From: Hyphomonas polymorpha PS728
Lineage (GTDB): Bacteria > Pseudomonadota > Alphaproteobacteria > Caulobacterales > Hyphomonadaceae
Direction: 5' to 3'
NCBI RefSeq assembly: GCF_000685315.1
Contig: NZ_ARYM01000008.1
Location: forward strand, 101,841 to 165,840
DNA: 64,000 bases
Position 1 is the first letter of the stretch, and every line of letters begins with the position of its first letter. The notes under the pieces are model-generated. The model did not search any database and was not told the DNA's origin. It was given only the letters and a program-made list of their open reading frames with translations. Both the position numbers and the translations under genes were made by a program. This document shows positions 26,208 to 34,838 of the stretch, piece after piece.

Positions 26208-27572
26208 ATGGCCGCAAAGACGAGTTCCGATCTCGCAAAGGCCGGCGCGCTGGAAACGGCAGAGGCCGTACGCGCCGGAGAGATTTCCGCGCTGGAGGCG
26301 GCCGAGGCGGCCATCGCGCGCATCGAGGCCGTGGACGGGGCCATCAACGCCGTAGTGGTGCGCGATTTCGAGCGGGCGCGGGCGGCGGCAAAAGCGCTGG
26401 ACGCCAGCCGCAAGCCCGGCGATCCGCGCCGCTTCCTGGGCGTGCCGATGACTGTGAAGGAATCCAATGACGTGGCGGGCCTGCCCTCCACCTGGGGCTT
26501 TGAGCAGTTCAAGGATCTGAACGCGGCGCGGGACGCTCTGGTGGTTGAGCGCCTGAAAGCGCAAGGCGCAATCATCCTTGGAAAGACGAATGTGCCCGTG
26601 GCCTTGGGAGACTGGCAGAGCGTGAACCCCATCTATGGGCGCACGGTAAACCCGTTTGACCATGCCCGCTCGCCCGGCGGCTCCTCCGGCGGGGCGGCGG
26701 CGGCGCTGGCCACCGGAATGGTGCCGCTGGAGATCGGATCGGACATTGGCGGCTCCATCCGCTTTCCGGCGCATATGTGCGGCGTGTTCGGGCACAAGCC
26801 CAGCTATGGCATCGTGCCCCAGCGCGGGCATCTTTTCCCCGGGACGGATGGGTGTGATGCGCCCCTCGCCGTGGTCGGGCCGATGGCGCGGAACGTAGGC
26901 GATCTTGTGGCGGCGCTTGATGTGATCGCCGGGCCTGAAGAAGGCAGTGGATACCGGCTGGACCTGCCGGAAGCGCGGACCGGAGGGCTCAAGAATTTTC
27001 GCGTGCGCGTGATTGCCGAAATGCCGGGCGTGCCGGTAGACGGGGATACGCGCGCGGGGCTTACGGGGCTGGTGAACGCGCTGCGTGCAGAAGGCGTGAC
27101 CGTGAGCGAGGGAATGGCGGGGGTGCCAGACCTCGCCGAAATGGTGCCTACCTATGTGCGCATGCTGATGACTGTGATTTCGCGCGGAGACCCGGCAGCG
27201 GCGCCGATCAGCGCGCATGACTGGATGAACCTTCAGGACTATCAACTCGCCATCACCCGGCAATGGGCCGCCTTCTTCGAGGGTGTGGACATTCTCCTCT
27301 CGCCGGCCTTCTCCACGCCCGCCTTTCCGCACAAGGAAGAACCGGACTGGAGCAAGCGGACCATAGAGATTGATAGGGCAGTGCTGCCCTATGGCTCGCA
27401 GCTTGCCTGGGCCGCGATTGCTACGTTCGCCGGTCTGCCCTCAACCTGTGTGCCCGTCGCCAAGAGCGCCGGCGGCCTGCCCATCGGTTTCCAGCTGATC
27501 GGCGCGCCCTATGGAGACCGCACCACGCTGCAATTCGCGTCGCTGCTGGAAGCGGCGGGGCTGACAGTCTAA
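26208..27572 (+). CDS. Amidase-signature family amidase
   Basis: This 454-residue amidase-signature enzyme has catalytic Lys84 (MTVKESND), Ser159/160 in GGSSGGAAAALATG and Ser183 in IGGSIRFPAHMCG. Only the core motifs are shared with the amidase at 14.0-15.5 kb. The C-terminal section (LPSTCVPV, GLPIGFQLIG) is typical of plant-AMI1-like and aryl amidases. The start follows AGGGAGGACG at proper spacing. The substrate is not predictable. Confidence 0.9.
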   Translation: MAAKTSSDLAKAGALETAEAVRAGEISALEAAEAAIARIEAVDGAINAVVVRDFERARAAAKALDASRKPGDPRRFLGVPMTVKESNDVAGLPSTWGFEQFKDLNAARDALVVERLKAQGAIILGKTNVPVALGDWQSVNPIYGRTVNPFDHARSPGGSSGGAAAALATGMVPLEIGSDIGGSIRFPAHMCGVFGHKPSYGIVPQRGHLFPGTDGCDAPLAVVGPMARNVGDLVAALDVIAGPEEGSGYRLDLPEARTGGLKNFRVRVIAEMPGVPVDGDTRAGLTGLVNALRAEGVTVSEGMAGVPDLAEMVPTYVRMLMTVISRGDPAAAPISAHDWMNLQDYQLAITRQWAAFFEGVDILLSPAFSTPAFPHKEEPDWSKRTIEIDRAVLPYGSQLAWAAIATFAGLPSTCVPVAKSAGGLPIGFQLIGAPYGDRTTLQFASLLEAAGLTV

Positions 27573-27589
27573 ACCAGCGCGTGAACAGC

Positions 27590-27690
27590 AGGGAAACGCG
27601 AGACGTCATTCTCGCCCAGAAACGCGTAGCGCTGCGCTATCCGCAGGATGGTTGGGTGTGCTTGGCGAGGGGTCATATCCTGCGCCGTGG
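27590..27690 (+). pseudogene. Remnant resembling the 5' end of a glycerol kinase gene
   Basis: The plus-strand frame reads RDVILAQKRVALRYPQDGWV, which matches GlpK residues from about 24 (REVALAQEEVALGYPQDGWV) at 14 of 20 positions. The DNA is about 75% identical over 60 bases to the intact glpK 1.25 kb downstream. Weaker similarity continues past a frameshift (TGGCGAGG). There is no start region and no body of the gene. Confidence 0.7.
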
Positions 27691-27717
27691 GCGTGCCGGT
27701 GCCGCAAGCGCTACGCA

Positions 27718-28428
27718 TCAATTTCCAAACAAACGGGCCCAGAAAGATTTCTTTTCCGGTTCTGGAAGAGTGAGGGGAGTGACGACCTCAAGCTTGCTCG
27801 CTTCGCAGACTTCCATGAAAAATGGAAGTTTTTCTGGTGGCACGAATGCGTGGTTCCAGCTTTGTGGATCAAAGGCGGGATAGAAGCTCTGAATGGCCAT
27901 ATCCGGTCTCAGGCGGAAATCCAGATAGCCGCTGTCTGCCAGAAACTGTGCAAGCTTTTCGAAATTTGCGATGTGAAGAATCTCGATCAGGATGATAGGC
28001 CGATCTTTCTGCACCATCTTCATGGCGCCGGCCAGGAAGGTGGCTTCGTGTCCTTCAATGTCCGCTTTGACGAGGGAAATTTTCGGCAGCTCGATATCGT
28101 CGAGTGGTATCCGCTCAATCTGGATTTTGCTCTTGGGGCCATCGCCCCATTCGGGTTCCAGCGAGGCGCTTGTTTCGAGCATTCCATGGCTGGCGTCAGG
28201 CAGATACAGCGTGACTTCTCCCCGTTCATCACTCAACGCGACTTCGTGCAGCCGGACACGGTCCTGAATTTGATTGGCGAGTACGTTATCCTCAAATACC
28301 CTGATGATGGGCTCGTAAGGTTCAAAGGCGTGGACAATGCAGTCATTTCGCGCGCTGGCCGCGAGCACTGTGTAGAGTCCGGTGTTGGCGCCGACATCCA
28401 GAAATGCCCCGTCCAGTCGGGCCATCAT
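27718..28428 (-). CDS. FkbM-family SAM methyltransferase, 5' end apparently missing
   Basis: The 236-residue frame from the first ATG contains the SAM-binding motif FLDVGANTGLYT at its very start, then HAFEPYEPIIRVFEDN and ADIEGHEATFLAGA, as in FkbM-type O-methyltransferases. Reading upstream, the same frame continues as recognisable FkbM N terminus (VEFAGRNFFIAEADGRDQV, then IRTGAYESPLP) up to a TAA at 28561-28563, without any ATG, GTG or TTG. The gene has therefore probably lost its start. The region is AT-richer than its neighbours and is flanked by a glpK-like scrap. Confidence 0.75.
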   Translation of the reverse strand: MMARLDGAFLDVGANTGLYTVLAASARNDCIVHAFEPYEPIIRVFEDNVLANQIQDRVRLHEVALSDERGEVTLYLPDASHGMLETSASLEPEWGDGPKSKIQIERIPLDDIELPKISLVKADIEGHEATFLAGAMKMVQKDRPIILIEILHIANFEKLAQFLADSGYLDFRLRPDMAIQSFYPAFDPQSWNHAFVPPEKLPFFMEVCEASKLEVVTPLTLPEPEKKSFWARLFGN

Positions 28429-28560
28429 TTCAATGACGAGTATAGGCAGGGGCGACTCATACGCGCCAGTGCGAATGGCATTGGCGACCTGATCCCGGCC
28501 ATCTGCTTCAGCAATGAAGAAGTTTCGTCCGGCAAACTCTACTGCGACCGCGCCCTTATT

Positions 28561-28757
28561 TTATGCCTCAATTAGATTTTGACAGATGAAATCAGAACTG
28601 ATTCTCTTTCTGATGGATTTTATAGAGCACAGGCAACCGCACGCTCTCAAGAAAATTCTGCAATCGCAAAGCAGTGCAGCTGTATTCCCGGGCGTTTGTC
28701 GTCGGCCGCCAGGTTACTCGTGTGCTGTGTATTAAAAGCGGCACTCAAACGACTCGC
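28561..28757. other. AT-rich intergenic stretch between the truncated methyltransferase and glpK
   Basis: No gene is visible. Stop codons are frequent in all frames, and base composition is lower in GC than the flanks until about 28700, which suggests acquired or decayed DNA. Confidence 0.5.
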
Positions 28758-28785
28758 TTGCGGGTGGCTGGCTGGGTGCTAGGCT
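28758..28785 (+). promoter_or_regulatory. Promoter of glpK
   Basis: TTGCGG, 16 bases, then TAGGCT within GTGCTAGGCT, about 22 nt before the ATG. The geometry is identical to the promoter of the amidase at 26158. Confidence 0.5.
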
Positions 28786-28807
28786 TTGCTCAAAAAAGGC
28801 AGGGCGA

Positions 28808-30289
28808 ATGAGCGATTTTATTCTCGTCATGGATGAGGGCACGACCTCTACACGGGCCATCGTGTATGACCGCGATTTCCGCGAGGTGGCCCTCGCCCAG
28901 GAAGAGGTGGCGCTCGGCTATCCCCAGGATGGCTGGGTGGAGCAGGATGGCGAGGAGATCTGGACGCGCACGCTGTCGGTCTGCCGCGCGGTGATCGCCA
29001 AGGCGGGCGGGGCGGCGCGCATCGCCGCCATCGGCATCACCAATCAGCGGGAAACCACGCTCGTCTGGGACCGGAAGACCGGCAAGCCGCTCGCCCCGGC
29101 CATCATCTGGCAGGACCGGCGCACGGCGGCCTTCTGCGACGGGCTGAAAGAGAAAGGCTATGAAGCCGATGTTCAGGCCGAAACCGGCCTGCTGCTGGAC
29201 CCCTACTTCTCCGGCACCAAGATCAACTGGGTACTGAGCAATGTGCCCGGCGCGCGGGAAAGGGCAGAGGCTGGAGACCTCGCCTTCGGCACAATCGACA
29301 GCTTCCTGCTCTGGCGCCTGACGGGCGGAAAGGTCCACGCCACCGATGTCACCAACGCCTCGCGCACGCTGCTTTACCGGCTGGGCCTTGGCGGGGAGGG
29401 CGGCTGGAGCCCGGCAATGGCCGCGATGATGGGCGTGCCCCAGTCGCTTCTGCCCGAAGTGAAGCCCAGCGCGGCGGATTTCGGCATGGCCGAGGCGGCG
29501 CTGTTTGGCCGGGAGATTCCGGTGGCCTCGATCCTCGGAGACCAGCAATCAGCGCTCGTGGGGCAGGGCTGCCTGAAGCCCGGCCAGGCAAAGATCACCT
29601 TCGGCACCGGTGCCTTCCTGGTCGCCAATACCGGCGCGGCGCGGCCCGTCTCGGAAAACCGCCTGCTGGGCACGGTAGGTTATGAGCTGCCGGGGGCAGC
29701 AGCGATGGCGCTGGAAGGCTCCATCTTCAATGCGGGCACGGTCATCAAATGGCTGCGCGATGATCTGGGGCTTATTCAGAGGGCGGACGAAAGCGCAGCG
29801 GCCGCCGCCAGCCTGAAGGATAATGGCGGGGTCTATATGGTGCCGGCCTTCACGGGCCTCGGCGCGCCGCACTGGAATGCAGAGGCGCGCGGCCTCATCG
29901 CGGGGCTGACGCGCGCGGCCACAGCGGCACATCTCGTGCGTGCAGGGCTGGAATCGGTTGCCTACCAGACACACGATCTGCTCGCCGCCTTCGCTGGTGA
30001 CGGCGCCCCGATTGCGGAACTGCGCGTCGATGGCGGCATGGTGGGGAATGATTGGCTGATGCAGTTCCTGGCCGATATCTGCGCGCTCCCCGTTCTGCGG
30101 CCCGACTATCGCGAGATGACGGCGCTCGGCGCAGCGGCAGCGGCGGCGATGCAGATCGGCTGGCTGAGCGCGGCAGACTGGGCCGCCCGCGAAGTGCCAG
30201 GCAAACGCTTCGAGCCCCGCATGGACACCGCCGCCCGCGAGAGCCTCCTGAAAGGGTGGCAGGCCGCCCTTCACCGCGCGTTGACCTGA
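28808..30289 (+). CDS. glpK: Glycerol kinase
   Basis: GlpK phosphorylates glycerol to glycerol-3-phosphate in the cytoplasm. The 493 residues match the family length. Motifs are the phosphate-binding DEGTTSTRAIVYD near the N terminus, ITNQRETTLVWD, WQDRRT, the signature FGTGAFLVANTG and the second phosphate loop VDGGMVGNDWLMQFLADI. No glpF or glpD is adjacent. A decayed glpK-like fragment lies 1.2 kb upstream. The amino-acid permease begins 3 nt after the stop, so the two may be cotranscribed. Confidence 0.96.
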   Translation: MSDFILVMDEGTTSTRAIVYDRDFREVALAQEEVALGYPQDGWVEQDGEEIWTRTLSVCRAVIAKAGGAARIAAIGITNQRETTLVWDRKTGKPLAPAIIWQDRRTAAFCDGLKEKGYEADVQAETGLLLDPYFSGTKINWVLSNVPGARERAEAGDLAFGTIDSFLLWRLTGGKVHATDVTNASRTLLYRLGLGGEGGWSPAMAAMMGVPQSLLPEVKPSAADFGMAEAALFGREIPVASILGDQQSALVGQGCLKPGQAKITFGTGAFLVANTGAARPVSENRLLGTVGYELPGAAAMALEGSIFNAGTVIKWLRDDLGLIQRADESAAAAASLKDNGGVYMVPAFTGLGAPHWNAEARGLIAGLTRAATAAHLVRAGLESVAYQTHDLLAAFAGDGAPIAELRVDGGMVGNDWLMQFLADICALPVLRPDYREMTALGAAAAAAMQIGWLSAADWAAREVPGKRFEPRMDTAARESLLKGWQAALHRALT

Positions 30290-30291
30290 GA

Positions 30292-31614
30292 ATGGCAGCG
30301 CCTGCGCCGTCCTCCCCGACCCGCAATCTGACAACGCGGTATATCGTGGTAGTGACCATCGCGATGGTTGTGGGCGCGGGCATATTCAAATCCCCGGCGC
30401 TGGTGGCGGCCAATGCGGGGTCGGAAGCGGCGGTCTACCTGCTCTGGATCGCCGGCGGGCTCATCTCTCTGATGGGCGCGCTCTGCTATTCGGAACTTGC
30501 CGCCGCCTTTCCCCATGCGGGCGGGGACTATCATTTCCTTGAGCGGGCCTGGGGGCGGCACTTCGCCTTCCTCTTCGCCTGGGCGCGCCTCGCAGTCATC
30601 AATACCGGCGCCATAGCGCTGCTCGGTTTCGTGATCGGCGACTATATGAACCGCGTGATCGATCTCGGCCCCCACGGCCCGGCGATCTATGCCTTCGCCA
30701 GCGTCATCGGCCTCACAGCCCTGAAATTGCGGCCTGCAGGGGAGGCGAGCGATAGCAGCCTTGTCATTATACTGATCATAGGTCTTCTGGTGCTGGTGGC
30801 GGCCGGCGTCAAGATTGCCCTTCAGGGCACTCCGCCGCTTGCGCCGGGATCGCCCTACATGCCCGGCCTGGGCGGCATCGGCTATGGCCTCGTCTTCGTG
30901 CTGCTGGCCTTTGGCGGGTGGACGGAATCGGCCACCCTTTCGGCGGAGGTGAAAGATGCCCAGCGCGGCATGGTGCGCGGCCTGGTGATCGCCATTGTCC
31001 TCATCACCGGGCTTTATCTGCTGACGGCCTGGGCCATGCTGCGCGGCCTGGGGCTGGATGGTCTTTCCGGCGCGTCTGCCCCCGCAGCAGACCTGATGGC
31101 CCTCGCCTTCGGGGAAAAGGCCGGCGTCATCCTCGCCCTCGCCGTTGTCGCGGCGGCGGCCACCTCGGTCAACGCCACCATCCTCGTGGGCGCGCGCACC
31201 ACCTATGCCGCCGCCGCGCGTTTGCCCGCCCTCTCATGGATCGGCCGCTGGGACGAACAAGCCCGCAGCCCGCGCAACGCCATTCTGGCGCAGGGCATCA
31301 TCTCCCTTCTGCTCGTCGGCTTTGGCGCGGCCTATCGCGGCTTTGAAACGCTGGTGGATTATACCGCGCCGGTCTACTGGGTGTTCCTGATCGCCAGCGG
31401 CGCCGCGCTCATCCGTCTACGCATGAAAGAGCCTGCAGCAGAACGGCCTTTCCGCGTGCCGCTCTATCCGCTGCTGCCGCTGCTGTTCATCCTCACCAGT
31501 TCGGCAATGCTGGTTTCGGCGGTGCTCTATGTGCAGGGCGGGGCCTTCTTCGGCCTCGGCGTGCTGATTGTGGGGCTGGCTGTGCTGCCGCTGCTTGGCA
31601 GGCAGCGCGTCTGA
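30292..31614 (+). CDS. APC-family amino acid permease
   Basis: The 440-residue protein has about 12 membrane helices. The APC signature lies in helix 1 (VVGAGIFKSPALVA), and later FGGWTESATLSAEVKDAQRGM carries the helix 6 region. It resembles LAT/SteT-like exchangers. ATG 30292 is used because the longer frame lies inside glpK. The substrate is not predictable. Confidence 0.85.
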   Translation: MAAPAPSSPTRNLTTRYIVVVTIAMVVGAGIFKSPALVAANAGSEAAVYLLWIAGGLISLMGALCYSELAAAFPHAGGDYHFLERAWGRHFAFLFAWARLAVINTGAIALLGFVIGDYMNRVIDLGPHGPAIYAFASVIGLTALKLRPAGEASDSSLVIILIIGLLVLVAAGVKIALQGTPPLAPGSPYMPGLGGIGYGLVFVLLAFGGWTESATLSAEVKDAQRGMVRGLVIAIVLITGLYLLTAWAMLRGLGLDGLSGASAPAADLMALAFGEKAGVILALAVVAAAATSVNATILVGARTTYAAAARLPALSWIGRWDEQARSPRNAILAQGIISLLLVGFGAAYRGFETLVDYTAPVYWVFLIASGAALIRLRMKEPAAERPFRVPLYPLLPLLFILTSSAMLVSAVLYVQGGAFFGLGVLIVGLAVLPLLGRQRV

Positions 31615-31709
31615 AGCGTGCGTAACCGCGGGAACCCCGCCGCGCCTCCCGCGTTGCCTTTACAGTGACCGCCACAAGGGCGGCATGACGCCAAAACGGG
31701 AGGCACTGC

Positions 31710-31940
31710 ATGAGCAACTCCAGTTCATCCGGAAAAGACGAAAAAACCCAGGCCGATCACGCCCGCCACGCGCTTGAGCTGAAACAGAAGGCTGAGCGCG
31801 AGCGCGAAACCCAGACGCCCGAATCCCGCACGGCTGGCGAAGGCCAGATCCACGAAGCGCGCGCCGATGAGCCGCCCATGGGCGCGCTGGACGCGGAAGG
31901 CCATCGCCCGGTTCTCGAACGCAGCCGGAAGGTGCGCTGA
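31710..31940 (+). CDS. Small hydrophilic protein of unknown function
   Basis: The 76-residue protein is rich in Glu, Lys and Arg (HALELKQKAERERETQTPESR), has no hydrophobic segment, and is probably helical or disordered. It is translationally coupled to the ribosome-associated protein gene downstream (TGATG overlap at 31938-31942), so it may act in the same stress or stationary-phase process. I recognise no family. Confidence 0.65.
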   Translation: MSNSSSSGKDEKTQADHARHALELKQKAERERETQTPESRTAGEGQIHEARADEPPMGALDAEGHRPVLERSRKVR

Positions 31941-32263
31941 TGGATTTCCAGTTCAATACCGGTAACAAGGTGGACGGTGACGCGCGCATGGAAGCGCATT
32001 TCGAAACCCGCTTCCGCGAGCGGCTGGAGCGGTTCAAGCCGCGCCTCTCCCGCATCGAAGTGCATGTCCGCGATACGGACGGCACCCGCCGCGAAGGACC
32101 AGACGGCATCGAAGCGGTGATCGAAGCGCGGCCCTATAATGGCGATCCGCTGACCGCCAGCGACCGCGCCGCCACCCCCGAAGAGGCCGTGGGCTCCGCC
32201 CTGCAAAAACTGGTCGCCCGCCTGGACGCCACCTTCGGCAAGGCAGACCGCGTGCGGAAGTAA
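31940..32263 (+). CDS. HPF/RaiA-like ribosome-associated protein
   Basis: The 107-residue protein has the beta-alpha-beta-beta-beta-alpha pattern of the S30AE/HPF fold: MDFQFNTGNKVDGDARMEAH, then RLSRIEVHVRDTDGT, and a final helix EEAVGSALQKLVARLDATF. Related proteins bind the 30S decoding region and hibernate ribosomes. It lacks the long C-terminal dimerisation domain of long HPF. It overlaps the upstream small gene by 1 nt and is followed by a strong hairpin. Confidence 0.75.
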   Translation: MDFQFNTGNKVDGDARMEAHFETRFRERLERFKPRLSRIEVHVRDTDGTRREGPDGIEAVIEARPYNGDPLTASDRAATPEEAVGSALQKLVARLDATFGKADRVRK

Positions 32264-32287
32264 GAATTCCACAGCCCCTGAAAACGC

Positions 32288-32318
32288 AAATGCCCGGTTC
32301 CTGAAGGACCGGGCATTT
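32288..32318. terminator. Hairpin terminator between the HPF-like gene and tRNA-Thr
   Basis: The stem AAATGCCCGGT pairs with ACCGGGCATTT across a short loop. A-rich and T-rich flanks on both sides let it work for the plus-strand operon and for the minus-strand tRNA. Confidence 0.8.
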
Positions 32319-32339
32319 CGCATTTCAATGTGGAAGGGC

Positions 32340-32414
32340 TGGTGCCACCTGAGAGAATTGAACTCTCGACCTCATCATTACCAATGATGCGCTCTACCCC
32401 TGAGCTAAGGCGGC
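32340..32414 (-). tRNA. tRNA-Thr (GGT)
   Basis: The complement folds into a standard cloverleaf: acceptor GCCGCCT/AGGTGGC, D stem GCTC/GAGC, anticodon stem CATCA/TGATG with loop TTGGTAA, T stem GAGAG/CTCTC with loop TTCAATT, discriminator A and an encoded CCA. The anticodon GGT lies at 32380-32382. Confidence 0.97.
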
Positions 32415-32482
32415 ATTGCCGGTTGGGTTCCGGGGCTTTAGCGTAAGCCTGCCGATATGAAAAGACCATTTTGCCGCTGAAT

Positions 32483-32629
32483 ATGACAGACAATTCGAAG
32501 AAAACCGAACAGCAGGAGCGCGAGGCCCGCCGGGCCGAGGCGCTGCGGGCGAATCTGCGCCGCCGCAAGGCTGCCGCGCGCAAGGAAGGGGCCGCTGCCC
32601 CACCCAAATCCGGCGATTCTGGCGGGTGA
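32483..32629 (+). CDS. Conserved-looking 48-residue basic protein upstream of murA
   Basis: The frame starts MTDNSKKTEQQEREARRAEA and continues with LRANLRRRKAAARKEG. A small protein of this type (EALRANLRRRK core) is common directly before murA in alphaproteobacteria, from memory of the family. It is strongly charged and probably helical, and its function is unknown. It lies 102 nt before murA. Confidence 0.7.
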   Translation: MTDNSKKTEQQEREARRAEALRANLRRRKAAARKEGAAAPPKSGDSGG

Positions 32630-32731
32630 GACCCCGGCCCGAACACGCGGCGCCATAAATCTGCGCCTAAAACGCATTTCCCTTCACAATCCGGCCCTTA
32701 CAAAGCCGCGAAGCACGGTATATCTGCCGCC

Positions 32732-34012
32732 ATGGATCGTCTTCACATCATTGGCGGCAGCCCCCTGAGCGGCCGCATTCCCGTCTCCGGCGCGAAAAAC
32801 TCGGCGCTGAAGCTCATGGTCGCCTGCCTGCTGACCGATCAGCCGGTGGAATTTACCAATATGCCGAATCTGGCGGACACGCGATTCCTGGCGCAGCTGC
32901 TGGAAACGCTGGGGGTGGAGGTTTACTGGCCCAAGGGCTCATCCACCTGCCATCTCAACGCAGCGGAGCTGAAATCCACCATCGCGCCCTATGAACAGGT
33001 GCGGAAGATGCGGGCGAGCTTCAATGTGCTCGGGCCGCTGGTGGCGCGCTCGGGCCATGCCACCGTGTCTCTGCCCGGCGGCTGTGCCATCGGCGCGCGT
33101 CCGGTGGACCTTCACCTCCAGGCGTTGGAAGCCATGGGCGCAGACCTGCGGGTGGAGCAGGGCTATGTGAAGGCCGCCGCCATCCACGGCCTGAAGGGCG
33201 CGCATATCAACTTTTCCACAGTTTCCGTCGGCGCGACCGAACATGCCATGCTCGCCGCCACGCTGGCCAAGGGCGAAACCATCCTGGAGAACGCCGCGCG
33301 CGAGCCGGAGATTGAGGATCTCGCCCACTGCCTCAACACTATGGGCGCGCAGATCACCGGGGCAGGCACGCCCATCATCCGTATCAAGGGCGCCGAATCG
33401 CTGAAAGGCACCACCTATCCCGTGATGCCGGACAGGATCGAGGCGGGCACCTTCGCCATGGCCGCCGCCGCCGCCGGCGGGGATGTCACGCTGGAAGGCG
33501 CGCCCGTGGCGGCCCTCGGCGCCATGATCGCCAAGCTGCGCGAAGCGGGCGTAACGGTCGACGCCGATGAGGCCGCCGCCACCCTCCGCATCCGCCGCAA
33601 CGGCACGCCGCTGAAAGCTGTCAGCCTGTCCACCCAGCCCCATCCCGGCTTCCCGACAGACCTGCAGGCCCAGTTCATGGCGCTGATGACGCTGGCAAAC
33701 GGGACGAGCATCATCCGCGAGACGATCTTCGAAAACCGCTTCATGCACGCCCCGGAGCTGGCGCGTCTCGGCGCAGACATCACCGTGCGCGGCCAGGAAG
33801 CGGTCGTGAAGGGTGTCGCCCAGCTCACCGGCGCGCCTGTGATGGCGACAGACCTGCGCGCCTCGGTCTCCCTCGTCATCGCCGGCCTCGCCGCCCAGGG
33901 CGAAACCATCGTCAACCGCATCTACCACCTCGACCGGGGCTTTGAGCGCCTGGAAGAAAAGCTGGGCAATTGCGGCGCAAGGATTGAGCGGCGGTCCGGG
34001 GAAGAAGAGTGA
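32732..34012 (+). CDS. murA: UDP-N-acetylglucosamine 1-carboxyvinyltransferase MurA
   Basis: MurA carries out the first committed step of peptidoglycan synthesis, transferring enolpyruvate from PEP to UDP-GlcNAc. The 426 residues include the N-terminal [10 protein letters not shown] (Lys22, Asn23), the fosfomycin-target Cys118 in [14 protein letters not shown], and the C-terminal [13 protein letters not shown]. murA followed by a DUF2948 gene is a common alphaproteobacterial order. Confidence 0.97.
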   Translation: MDRLHIIGGSPLSGRIPVSGAKNSALKLMVACLLTDQPVEFTNMPNLADTRFLAQLLETLGVEVYWPKGSSTCHLNAAELKSTIAPYEQVRKMRASFNVLGPLVARSGHATVSLPGGCAIGARPVDLHLQALEAMGADLRVEQGYVKAAAIHGLKGAHINFSTVSVGATEHAMLAATLAKGETILENAAREPEIEDLAHCLNTMGAQITGAGTPIIRIKGAESLKGTTYPVMPDRIEAGTFAMAAAAAGGDVTLEGAPVAALGAMIAKLREAGVTVDADEAAATLRIRRNGTPLKAVSLSTQPHPGFPTDLQAQFMALMTLANGTSIIRETIFENRFMHAPELARLGADITVRGQEAVVKGVAQLTGAPVMATDLRASVSLVIAGLAAQGETIVNRIYHLDRGFERLEEKLGNCGARIERRSGEEE

Positions 34013-34030
34013 TCTTTCCACATGGCACGA

Positions 34031-34186
34031 TGTCCACCCCTCTCCCTTGGGCTTGCGATGAAAAGAAATCGCACTGCGATTTCCCGAGCAAGGGCTGGGG
34101 GTGAGGGAGAGCGACCTGTAAGCGTTGCGAGTCGTAGAGGCGTTGCGCCCCCTCATCCCCAACCCCTTCTCCCTCAGGAGAAGGGG
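34031..34186. repeat. Inverted-repeat-rich intergenic element after murA
   Basis: The element begins with CCCTCTCCCTTGGGC and contains a later GGGGGTGAGGGAGAG, so its two ends can pair. Inside is a small stem (AAATCGCA/TGCGATTT). It ends with a strong separate hairpin CCCCTTCTCC/GGAGAAGGGG at 34163-34186. A related element lies at 43380-43480. Confidence 0.65.
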
Positions 34187-34271
34187 CTTCATGGCTTCAT
34201 CTTTCCGTTGAGGTTCCCCGCCGAATGCGGCAATGAACAAATTCAAGGCCAAAGTTCCGCTGGGAGAACCG

Positions 34272-34727
34272 ATGACCGACCCCAAACCCCTCCGCCTCTT
34301 CACCGAAGAAGCCGAAGACCTGAAGATCATCGCGGCCGCTGTGCAGGATTCGGTCGTGAAGGCCGGGAACCTGAAATACGAGCAGAAACACCGCCGCTTC
34401 AGCCTGGAGATCAACCGCTACCGCTGGGAAACCGCGCCCACCCGCAAGGGCCAGCCGGGCGAGCGCGTGCGCTCCATCCTTGGCTTTGATGGCGTGATGG
34501 CGGTGAAAACGCGCGGCATCACCAAGGCCGATCCCGAGCTGATCCTCTCCTTGCTGAATATCGAGTTCGCGCCCGATGCCGAGCCGCCGGGCGGCAAGGT
34601 CACGCTGCTCTTTGCCGGTGATGGCGAGCTTGAGCTGACCGTGGAAGCGGTCGACGCAACGCTGCTCGACAGCGACTATGTGTGGCCCACCCGCAACCTG
34701 CCGAGCCACGAGCGCCGCAAACGCTAG
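34272..34727 (+). CDS. DUF2948 family protein
   Basis: The 151-residue protein opens MTDPKPLRLFTEEAEDLKII and contains AAVQDSVVKAGNLKYEQKHRRF and LLFAGDGELELTVEAVDATL, the conserved pattern of DUF2948, a family with no known function that follows murA in many alphaproteobacteria. ATG 34272 is chosen over 34233 because it follows TGGGAGAACCG and matches the family start. Confidence 0.88.
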   Translation: MTDPKPLRLFTEEAEDLKIIAAAVQDSVVKAGNLKYEQKHRRFSLEINRYRWETAPTRKGQPGERVRSILGFDGVMAVKTRGITKADPELILSLLNIEFAPDAEPPGGKVTLLFAGDGELELTVEAVDATLLDSDYVWPTRNLPSHERRKR

Positions 34728-34776
34728 GGGCAGGGCACCGCCGCCGCTGGCGTCCCCCCAAAAAAACCGGCCAAGA

Positions 34777-34812
34777 AAAAGGCGGAAAGCCCAAATGGGT
34801 TTTCCGCCTTTT
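34777..34812. terminator. Bidirectional hairpin terminator
   Basis: AAAAGGCGGAAA pairs with TTTCCGCCTTTT around a GCCC/GGGT-containing loop. It lies between the convergent DUF2948 and dienelactone hydrolase genes and can end transcripts from both sides. Confidence 0.85.
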
Positions 34813-34838
34813 CCGTATCCGGACTATCCGATGAAGGA

